From Alphaproteobacteria bacterium (lineage in GTDB: Bacteria > Pseudomonadota > Alphaproteobacteria > Micropepsales > Micropepsaceae): 21,919 bases of DNA. Below, one piece after another: positions 9,198 to 15,265 of the stretch. Every line of letters starts with the position of its first letter. Position 1 is the stretch's first letter. The notes below the pieces were generated by a model, which was given only the letters and a program-made list of their open reading frames with translations, ran no database searches and was not told the DNA's origin. Where the stretch lies: assembly GCA_003451645.1 (NCBI GenBank), contig DMER01000137.1:47058-68976 (forward strand), read 5' to 3'. Position numbers and translations under genes: made by a program.

Positions 9198-9755
9198 CTA
9201 TTGTTCGCCGGCCCGAAGCTCGCGCGCGCGGTTCAGGATCGCATTCTCGATCCTGATTTGCGTATCGGGGCTGACCGCCGCCTCTTCCCAGTTGCCGGTG
9301 GGCTGCTTGGTCTGACGGAAAATCGACACCTTCAACGCGTCAGCGCGCAGTTTGGTGTCCAGGATGTAGACCGATACTTTCATCCGCTCGCTGGGGCTTT
9401 GGGCGGGCGAGTACCAGTCGGTCAAAACAACGCCACCAAAGGGGTCAGCCTTAGCCAAGGGCATAAAAGAAATCGTGTCTAAGGTGGCGCGCCAGAGGAA
9501 CGCATTGACCCCAACGCCGCCAGCCGCTCCGCCGGTTGCCGCACTGTTTGCGCGGGTGTCGTCGCCAGCAAGCGTAATCCCCTCGCGCCCGAACAATCCG
9601 CCACCCTTGGGTTCTGCCTCGCCGGGCTTGGGATTCGGAATTGATTGGTCGGACGTGGGAGACGGCTCGGGATAGGTGCTCGTGGACGGACCACAGGCGG
9701 CCAACGCCAGAACGCAGCTTCCAAAAACCAATGCCGAAATCTTTGAAATACGCAT
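9198..9755 (-). CDS. DUF3576 domain lipoprotein
   Basis: The 185-residue protein starts with a lipoprotein signal peptide (lipobox LAAC, Cys21) and is probably anchored in the outer membrane facing the periplasm. A Pro/Ser-rich linker of about 30 residues follows. The conserved part contains GGVGVNAFLWRATLDTISF, MPLAKADPFGGVVLTDWYS and RIENAILNRAREL, the pattern I associate with DUF3576. Its location next to leuS is the usual one in alphaproteobacteria. The biochemical role is not known to me; the context next to lptE suggests envelope assembly, but that is inference. Confidence 0.88.
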   Translation of the reverse strand: MRISKISALVFGSCVLALAACGPSTSTYPEPSPTSDQSIPNPKPGEAEPKGGGLFGREGITLAGDDTRANSAATGGAAGGVGVNAFLWRATLDTISFMPLAKADPFGGVVLTDWYSPAQSPSERMKVSVYILDTKLRADALKVSIFRQTKQPTGNWEEAAVSPDTQIRIENAILNRARELRAGEQ

Positions 9756-10089
9756 GCAGAACCCCGATACGAGATTTGGGCGCTCCGTTCACTCGAGAAC
9801 GGGGCCGACGTTTTCGTGTGACAAAACCACTCCCTCGCGTAAGGCGAGAGTAAATGAGCGTTAGCCACACTGCTTCTCGCGCATATAACCGGAAATTTCC
9901 AACGGCGTCCATGGTCTCGTCAGGGCTCGAGGCCCCTCATGACCAAGCCGCCACGCGGATGCAACCGCAGCTTGGCTTGACCCCAGAGGCTAAAAGCCGC
10001 AAAAAGTCAGATCAGATTTGGGTGAGCTGAGGCGTCAGCTCGGCATCGTGCGGGTTGCGCGGTTCAAGCGCCGTACCGAAGAGGTTTCG
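9756..10089. other. Divergent intergenic region between lipoprotein and porin genes
   Basis: These 334 bases separate two divergent genes and should hold promoters for both. I see no convincing coding frame. An AT-rich GCATATAACC stretch lies near 9890, and TTGACC at 9977-9982 could be a -35 box for the porin, but no good -10 box sits at the right distance. A GAAGAGG Shine-Dalgarno sequence lies just upstream of the porin ATG. A small CTCGC/GCGAG inverted repeat near 9835 may be chance. Confidence 0.4.
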
Positions 10090-11376
10090 ATGAGACAGCT
10101 TGTGTATGTGTCGATGCTGGCGTGTTCAAGCGCGCTCGCGCTCCCGGTCGCCGCTCTTGCAGCTGAGAAAGTGAAACTGTCACTGGGCGGCTATTATCAC
10201 TTCACCGCCTATACCGTCGACCAGGACGAGCGCACAGTCTCGAGCAATGGCGTCGCCGCGCAACCGTTGCGCAGCCACGGCTTCGTGTCCGAGGGCGAGG
10301 TCTATATCAAAGGCAAGACCGTTCTGGATAATGGCTTAGAGGTTGGCTTCCGGGCCGAATTCGAGCTTGAGGCGGACAATGCCAAGCGGCCGGCGCCGAG
10401 CGCGGGCTTTGGTCCCGTCGATAGTTCATTGCAGTACTCGGACGATCTGATAGACGAGGTTTGGGGCTATATCGAAGGTGTGTTTGGCCGGGTTGTGTTC
10501 GGGCAGGAGGACGGCGTTGCCGACCTTATGGGGTTTTATGCGCCTCGGGTGTCGGAGACCAACCGGATCGATGATGCGCAGACCTATATGTTCGAGGACC
10601 CAGGGCAGCCTGGCCGTATCTATGCGCCCAATGGCTTGAGCTTGCGCACGGACATCAACGAGACCGATGACAGCACCAAAATCATCTATATGACGCCGCG
10701 CTTCTTTGGCGTGCAGCTGGGTGTCTCGTATGCGCCGGAGCTTGCCAAGAATTTCTCAGGCTTTGTTACACGGCAGGACAATCAGCTTAATCAGCAAAGC
10801 CAGTTTTGGGAGTTCGCTGCGAACTATACCCAGACCTTTAGCAACGTCGACGTGGCCGCCTATGTGGCCTACCTGATGGCCCAGGTTGAGGACGTCAGCG
10901 GCCCTGAGGTCGACAATCTCGAGGCCTTTGGGTTCGGCGGCCAGATCAAATATGCGGGCGTGACGTTTGGCGGGTCTTATAAGCAAACCAACGCGGTTGG
11001 TGGCAGCTATCTCTATTCTTCACCGTTGGGCATTACGCCAAGTGCAGTTTGGCGTGACCGCTACACGACGACGTGGGGGCTGGGCGCCAAGTATGAGACG
11101 GGTCCTTGGGCCTTTGGGCTCAATTATATCCGTAGCACGGCCGAGCTTCTGGCGGCTGGCGCCAAGCAACATGGCGAAGCGTATTCGGCAGCAGTCAGCT
11201 ACGAAGTAGGCCCTGGCATCATGATGGTGTTGGGCTATCAGCACTGGGACTTCTGGGCGGGCGGCACATTGGCGGCAACGGGACCCAATGCCACGCCTGT
11301 GTTCTTTGGGCAGCAATTTACGCCGACAAACGCCTCGGCAGACATGATCTATCTCGAAACGGCTTTGTCCTTCTAG
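10090..11376 (+). CDS. Outer-membrane porin (alphaproteobacterial general porin family), copy 1
   Basis: The 428-residue protein has a signal peptide (MRQLVYVSMLACSSALALPV, cleavage near residues 24-25), then a beta-barrel beginning KLSLGGYYHF. Glycine/aromatic strand patterns recur, and it ends with a terminal Phe (YLETALSF), the outer-membrane assembly signal. DDLIDEVWGYIEG and GRVVFGQEDGVAD are typical of the Gram-negative porin family that forms trimeric diffusion pores. I chose ATG 10090 because GAAGAGG lies 5-6 bases upstream and the signal peptide begins there; an upstream TTG frame start would add an arginine-rich leader. A paralogue follows 28 bases downstream. Confidence 0.88.
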   Translation: MRQLVYVSMLACSSALALPVAALAAEKVKLSLGGYYHFTAYTVDQDERTVSSNGVAAQPLRSHGFVSEGEVYIKGKTVLDNGLEVGFRAEFELEADNAKRPAPSAGFGPVDSSLQYSDDLIDEVWGYIEGVFGRVVFGQEDGVADLMGFYAPRVSETNRIDDAQTYMFEDPGQPGRIYAPNGLSLRTDINETDDSTKIIYMTPRFFGVQLGVSYAPELAKNFSGFVTRQDNQLNQQSQFWEFAANYTQTFSNVDVAAYVAYLMAQVEDVSGPEVDNLEAFGFGGQIKYAGVTFGGSYKQTNAVGGSYLYSSPLGITPSAVWRDRYTTTWGLGAKYETGPWAFGLNYIRSTAELLAAGAKQHGEAYSAAVSYEVGPGIMMVLGYQHWDFWAGGTLAATGPNATPVFFGQQFTPTNASADMIYLETALSF

Positions 11377-11404
11377 CGTCACCTGTTGGATAAGGCGCGC
11401 ATTG

Positions 11405-12679
11405 ATGCTCCAGCTTCTGCCCTGTCTCCCAACTTCAAGCCGGCGAAAACTGGCCGCCGGGATGATTGGCATGGCTGGGTGGCTTGCCTGCCAAGTTGCC
11501 GCCGCTGCAGCCGCAGACCGGATCGTGCTCAAATTGGGCGGACATTTCGATGCCGCCGCTGTCAGCGTCAATCAGGGGCATGGCCGAGGGCTTCGCTCAG
11601 AGTCCATCGTGAGTTCCGGTGAAGTCTATGTGCAGGGGAAATTATCCCTCGACAATGGCTGGGATATCGGCGCGCGCTTTGAGTTCGAGGTCGAGCGCGA
11701 CAATGGTTTATCCGGAACCGGCCCCGATCTTCAGTATCGGGACGATCTGATCGACGAAGCCTGGGTCTACATCGAAGGTGCTTTTGGGCGGGTCGAGCTT
11801 GGGCAACAAGACGGCGTTGCCGATCAGATCATGTATTTCGCTCCAACCGTGTCAAAGTCGATCCGGGTCAATAATCCAGACATCTACATGCTTGAATGTG
11901 CGCCGAGCGTCAGCTGTTCGAGCAGCCCGACCGGCAGGCCCTACGCGCCCAACGGCATTCAGTTGCGGACCGATATGCACGTCTCGGAAGATTACTCAAA
12001 GGTCGTCTATTACACGCCGCGCTTCTATGGTTTCCAGGCAGGCATTTCGTATACCCCGGAGCTGACCCGTAATTTTTCCGGCTTTGGCACGCGGCAGTCC
12101 GGCCAGGCCAACCAGCAATCGAAGATCTGGGAGCTTGGTCTCAATTTCGGTGAAACGTTTGCAGGGGTTGATGTCGGTCTTTCTGCCGCCTGGCTGAAGG
12201 GAAGCAATGAGGCGCCTGCAACCATCTTCGCACCGGGCTTCGCCCCTGACGACGTTGAGGAGTTCGGCTTTGGCGCCAAGGTCGGCTATCGCGAATTCAC
12301 TCTCGGCGGTTCGTACCGTAAGACCAATGTGCAAGGCGGCATCGGCATTCTGAATGATGCCACGCTTTCTCCGTTCACGTACAATGTCTATCGCGACCAT
12401 GACACTGTGATCTGGGAAGCGGGGATCAAATATCAGAAGGGGCCTTGGTCGCTGGGGGCCAACTACGTCAAGGCGGATGCCGAGACACCCAACTTCACCA
12501 CATCTCAAAAGGCAGAGGCGTTTGAAGTCGCCGCGGGCCATGTCATTGGGCCCGGGATTGAGGTTGCTGCGGGCTATCAGCATTATGATTTCAAAGGGCC
12601 GCAAAACCGGTGCGATGGTGTTGAGTGTGACACAACGGATGCGGGTGTGTTTTTTCTTGAGACCACGATTTCTTTCTAG
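11405..12679 (+). CDS. Outer-membrane porin, tandem paralogue, copy 2
   Basis: The 424-residue protein is a paralogue of the preceding porin, sharing DDLIDE-W-YIEG, FGRVELGQQDGVAD, YAPNGIQLRTDM, YTPRFYGFQAGISYTPEL and NFSGFGTRQ, and ending LETTISF. The signal peptide has a long n-region with RRK and then a hydrophobic Ala-rich segment ending near VAAAAAADR. ATG 11405 is preceded by GGATAAGG at 11388-11395; an ATG at 11462 would remove the positive charges. It is probably cotranscribed with copy 1. Unlike copy 1 it has two Cys-X4-Cys pairs: one in an inserted loop (CAPSVSC) and one near the C-terminus (CDGVEC). Confidence 0.87.
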   Translation: MLQLLPCLPTSSRRKLAAGMIGMAGWLACQVAAAAAADRIVLKLGGHFDAAAVSVNQGHGRGLRSESIVSSGEVYVQGKLSLDNGWDIGARFEFEVERDNGLSGTGPDLQYRDDLIDEAWVYIEGAFGRVELGQQDGVADQIMYFAPTVSKSIRVNNPDIYMLECAPSVSCSSSPTGRPYAPNGIQLRTDMHVSEDYSKVVYYTPRFYGFQAGISYTPELTRNFSGFGTRQSGQANQQSKIWELGLNFGETFAGVDVGLSAAWLKGSNEAPATIFAPGFAPDDVEEFGFGAKVGYREFTLGGSYRKTNVQGGIGILNDATLSPFTYNVYRDHDTVIWEAGIKYQKGPWSLGANYVKADAETPNFTTSQKAEAFEVAAGHVIGPGIEVAAGYQHYDFKGPQNRCDGVECDTTDAGVFFLETTISF

Positions 12680-12687
12680 GCCGCACC

Positions 12688-13413
12688 TTACTCATCCGTC
12701 CACGCACTAATCAGGCCTAGGCCTGCCGCGCCGATGGACAGAGCGTGCTGCGCGTTGCTCTCATCGATGCCGCCGAGCGCGTAAGCCGGGACCGTGTAGG
12801 CTCGATGCTGAAGGCCCCAGCGGGCTGGCCCCAATGTGTTTGCTCCAAGGTGCGATGCCGTCGGCCATAAAGGCGAGAGGAAGATATGATGCGGTTTTAG
12901 CCGCGTCACCGCCCCTTTGCTGTACGGACCATGGGTTGCTGCGGTGATCAGCCAGCGTGGATTGCGGCGGCGGAGGCCGGAATTGGTGGACATCTGCGCC
13001 TCTGGGACATGCACGCCATCCGCACGCAAGCGCCAAGCCAAGCGCCAATCTTGCGACACCAACAGCAGGACATGTCGCTTGCGTGCGACGGGCAGCAGTT
13101 GGCGCACCTTCTGCTCTTGAGTTTTGGCGTCACGGCTGCGCACGATGACGGCGGACCCTCTTGGCAGAGCTGACACCGCCTCAGCCCAGTCCACCGCGCG
13201 CTCATCATCAGTGAATAAAACGAGCGCTAGAGCGGGATGAGTTTTCTCCCAACCGTCATCCCGCTCTAACTCTTTGTTCTTACGCGTGTCCTGGCGGAAA
13301 ACCGGTCTCCACTTTTCCTGGACACGCTTTAGACGTCCGCGGCTTCCCTTGGCATTGAGGCCAGCCGCCAGCCGTGCAAGTTTGGCGCGGCGCAATGAAA
13401 GCGGATGTGTCAT
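12688..13413 (-). CDS. Thiamine-phosphate-synthase superfamily protein (TenI/ThiE-like) carrying an in-frame repeat
   Basis: The 241-residue TIM-barrel protein shows VLFTDDERAVDWAEAVSAL, LPRGSAVIVRSRDA, GVHVPEAQ, ITAATHG, FLSPLWPTASHLGA, LGPARW and a terminal ALGGID with IGAAGLGLIS. This is the pattern of ThiE/TenI proteins involved in thiamine metabolism. The HVPEAQ and SPLWPTASH forms look TenI-like, so synthase activity is doubtful. Residues 28-62 are encoded entirely by a 105-bp palindromic repeat, and the native sequence resumes at VLFTDD. No ATG, GTG or TTG lies between the repeat and VLFTDD, so translation must pass through it or the gene is dead. The start codon overlaps that of divergent yggS in CATG. 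Its stop lies 8 bases from porin copy 2. Confidence 0.78.
   Translation of the reverse strand: MTHPLSLRRAKLARLAAGLNAKGSRGRLKRVQEKWRPVFRQDTRKNKELERDDGWEKTHPALALVLFTDDERAVDWAEAVSALPRGSAVIVRSRDAKTQEQKVRQLLPVARKRHVLLLVSQDWRLAWRLRADGVHVPEAQMSTNSGLRRRNPRWLITAATHGPYSKGAVTRLKPHHIFLSPLWPTASHLGANTLGPARWGLQHRAYTVPAYALGGIDESNAQHALSIGAAGLGLISAWTDE
13228..13332 (-). repeat. 105-bp palindromic repeat, copy 1, inserted in frame in the TenI/ThiE-like gene
   Basis: Two nested inverted repeats define the element: TAGAGCGGGATGA (13228-13240) with its exact complement at 13256-13268, and GCGTGTCC (13284-13291) with GGACACGC (13320-13327). It is about 80% identical by hand count (84 of 105) to the copy at 15161-15265. 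On the minus strand it supplies exactly codons 28-62 of the TenI/ThiE-like gene, a basic and charged 35-residue peptide (from LKRVQEKWRPVF to EKTHPAL). The length is a multiple of three and there is no stop in this frame. Confidence 0.9.
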
Positions 13414-14083
13414 GGCCGATGAAACTTCACTTCGTCAGTCTCTGGAGACAGTGCAGCAACGCATTGGCGCCGCAGCGCGGTTCGCGGGCCGCTCTCCTGA
13501 TGACATTACACTGATTGCGGTCAGCAAAACCCACAGTGCGGAGAGAATACTGCCAGCATTGCAATGCGGGCAACGGCACTTTGGGGAAAATCGCGTCCAG
13601 GAGGCGCAGGCCAAATGGCCCCCTCTGCGTGCTCAGTACCCGGATGTTTGTTTGCATCTGATCGGGCAGCTGCAAAGCAACAAGGCCGCGGACGCTGTTG
13701 CCTTGTTCGATGTCATTCACAGTGTCGACCGGCCGAGCCTTGCTCAAGCGCTTGCAAGAGCCATTCGCGAGGCGCCCAAACCTCCAATACTTTTGGTGCA
13801 AGTTAACACCGGCGAAGAAGAGCAAAAGGGCGGGGTCATGCCAAGCGAGCTCTCCCAATTCATGGCTCTTTGCCGTGAAACTCTTGATCTGCCAATCGCT
13901 GGGCTCATGTGTATTCCTCCAGAAGCGGATGATCCCGCTCCGCACTTCGCGTTTTTGCGTCAGAAGGCGCGCGATTTTGGCCTTGGGCTCTTGTCCATGG
14001 GCATGAGTTCGGACTTCGAGACGGCCATCAAGCTCGGCGCCACCCATGTGCGCGTTGGCTCCGCGATCTTTGGCGAGCGTTAA
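13412..14083 (+). CDS. yggS: YggS/PROSC family pyridoxal-phosphate homeostasis protein
   Basis: The 223-residue protein binds pyridoxal 5'-phosphate and is thought to buffer the vitamin B6 and amino/keto-acid pools without catalysing a known reaction. LIAVSKT holds the PLP lysine (Lys39). FGENRVQEAQAKW, HLIGQLQSNKA, HSVDR, VQVNTGEEEQKGG, GLMCIPP, LSMGMSSDFETAI and THVRVGSAIFGER are all family signatures. ATG 13412-13414 is the natural start; upstream extension is only open frame. The start overlaps the divergent TenI/ThiE-like gene (CATG 13411-13414), and the stop overlaps the convergent transpeptidase-fold gene (TTAA 14080-14083). Its own promoter must therefore lie within the neighbour's coding sequence. 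Confidence 0.94.
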   Translation: MADETSLRQSLETVQQRIGAAARFAGRSPDDITLIAVSKTHSAERILPALQCGQRHFGENRVQEAQAKWPPLRAQYPDVCLHLIGQLQSNKAADAVALFDVIHSVDRPSLAQALARAIREAPKPPILLVQVNTGEEEQKGGVMPSELSQFMALCRETLDLPIAGLMCIPPEADDPAPHFAFLRQKARDFGLGLLSMGMSSDFETAIKLGATHVRVGSAIFGER

Positions 14084-14598
14084 TAGATCTCAGGATCAAT
14101 CCGGATTACCGCCCCTGGCTTCAACAACGCCAGCAGGGCTCGCATGTCGTCCAGAGCCACTGCGACACATCCCGCCGTGGGTTCATAATTTGCTCTGGCT
14201 AAGTGCAAAAAGATCGCGCTGCCCCTGCCGTCAATCACGGGGTCGTCATTGTAGCCCAATTCCACGACGATGTCGTAGACGTTGTCCTGCCGCCACATCT
14301 CCTCTGCACTCGCAGGGTAAGGCAGTTTGACCGGCCGATTGTAGTTGGGGTCTGCCGGCGCATCGCACCAACCGTCGTCGGGGCTGATGATAGTTGTTGG
14401 AAGTCCGGTCACTGGGCAGGACACGCGGTCCTGGCGATAGAAGACGCGCCGGAGCGGCCAAGTCCCCACCGGCGTTCCGCCATCGCCTTCTGCCTTGAGG
14501 GTGGTCATACCTGTGCGCCCAATCGCGCAGCGCATGACAAGGCTGCCTGCCGAGAGTTCGCAATGTCCTGTCGCGGTTTTTCGGACCAGAAGTTCCAT
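14080..14598 (-). CDS. L,D-transpeptidase (YkuD) fold protein without signal peptide
   Basis: The 172-residue protein has the YkuD-type core: GDGGTPVGTWPLRRVFYR (residues 38-55), DDGWCDAPADPNYNRPV, YDIVVELGYND, and the active-site region IFLHLARANYEPTAGCVAV with His132 and Cys144. Such enzymes normally form 3-3 cross-links in peptidoglycan or attach proteins to it. No signal peptide or transmembrane segment is visible, so export or a cytoplasmic role is unresolved. The start ATG 14598 lacks a strong Shine-Dalgarno sequence. It lies 32 bases downstream of the hypothetical gene on the same strand, so they may share a transcript, and it shares its stop with yggS. Confidence 0.82.
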   Translation of the reverse strand: MELLVRKTATGHCELSAGSLVMRCAIGRTGMTTLKAEGDGGTPVGTWPLRRVFYRQDRVSCPVTGLPTTIISPDDGWCDAPADPNYNRPVKLPYPASAEEMWRQDNVYDIVVELGYNDDPVIDGRGSAIFLHLARANYEPTAGCVAVALDDMRALLALLKPGAVIRIDPEIY

Positions 14599-14630
14599 GG
14601 CTCTAATTTACAATTGATTTGGCGGCGCTG

Positions 14631-15053
14631 CTACAGCAGTGACGCGTTCGAAATTGGCGGGTCGAGTGCGTCGCGCTGCAACGCCGACATTCTGACGTAG
14701 CTGCGTGCGGCAATTTGCGGCTGCTCTGTCTTGAGCATCGCCGTCAGGTGGCCAAGCGGGGTGTCACCAGTTGCTTCTTCGATCGCTGCGGTGACAATCG
14801 CACCAACAAATCCCAAAGGCCCGCCGAAGATAGCCCCTCCGAAAATCGTTGCCGGAGGCTTGATCGTGTCGCCCGTGATCTCCCGGTACAGCAAATTGAC
14901 CAGGGGGATATGCTGAAGCGGATTGACGATGTCCAGGAAATCCTCAAACGAAAAATCTTCGGTTGGAGCTTCCGCTGCAGGGCCTTTTGGCGCCGCGTCG
15001 GAAACGGGGCGTTGAACATTTGCCGCGAGCGGATTGCTGGGTGCAATGGCCAT
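14631..15053 (-). CDS. Conserved-type hypothetical protein with glycine-rich hydrophobic helix
   Basis: The 140-residue protein begins with a Pro/Ala-rich, probably disordered segment (1-32). It continues with the acidic/aromatic motif FSFEDFLDIVNPLQHIP (34-50) and YREITGDTIKP (56-66), then a Gly-rich hydrophobic stretch GGAIFGGPLGFVGAIV (72-87), and a variable tail. The FLDIVNPLQHIP-YREITGDTI arrangement resembles a short hypothetical protein I have met in other alphaproteobacteria, but I know no function. ATG 15053 is supported by GGAGG at 15060-15064 with 6-base spacing. The frame stays open upstream to 15365 through the repeat element, but that part is not part of the gene. The hydrophobic stretch could insert into a membrane or lie in a glycine-zipper helix. 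Confidence 0.72.
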   Translation of the reverse strand: MAIAPSNPLAANVQRPVSDAAPKGPAAEAPTEDFSFEDFLDIVNPLQHIPLVNLLYREITGDTIKPPATIFGGAIFGGPLGFVGAIVTAAIEEATGDTPLGHLTAMLKTEQPQIAARSYVRMSALQRDALDPPISNASLL

Positions 15054-15160
15054 TATCTGCCTCCATTGCAATTTTTGGGCCGGGCAGATGTTAGCGGCTT
15101 TCCGCACTTTTTCGCTGATCATGGACAGTTGAGGCTCAGATGCGGCAAGACTTGCCGGGT

Positions 15161-15265
15161 TAGAGCGGGATGACTTTTCTTCGACTCTCCGTCCCGCCCC
15201 CACCTTTTGTTCTTGCGCGTGTCCAGACGGAAAACCGGTATCCACTTTTTCTGGATACGCTCTAT
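15161..15265 (-). repeat. 105-bp palindromic repeat, copy 2, at the ribA 3' end
   Basis: This is a second copy of the element found at 13228-13332, in the same orientation and of the same length. The outer TAGAGCGGGATGA arm is kept at 15161-15173, but its partner arm is degenerate here. The inner GCGTGTCCAG / CTGGATACGC arms are largely kept. Although it lies between genes, its minus strand stays open for all 35 codons in the same frame used in copy 1 (ERIQKKWIPVFRLDTRKNK at the start, KKSHPAL at the end). Its first bases form the TAG stop of ribA. Confidence 0.88.

Noticed and set aside
10018..10089. An N-terminal extension of the first porin from TTG 10018
   Set aside because: It would place an arginine-rich stretch before a normal signal peptide, and the good ribosome binding site belongs to ATG 10090.
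13228..13340. Repeat copy 1 as a transcription terminator or an insertion sequence
   Set aside because: It has no T-run after the stems and no transposase. Its exact 35-codon fit and its second copy point to a small dispersed palindromic repeat.
13274..13411. An N-terminal extension of YggS
   Set aside because: The extra residues are the antisense of the repeat and of the TenI/ThiE-like N-terminus. YggS proteins begin near the ATG at 13412.
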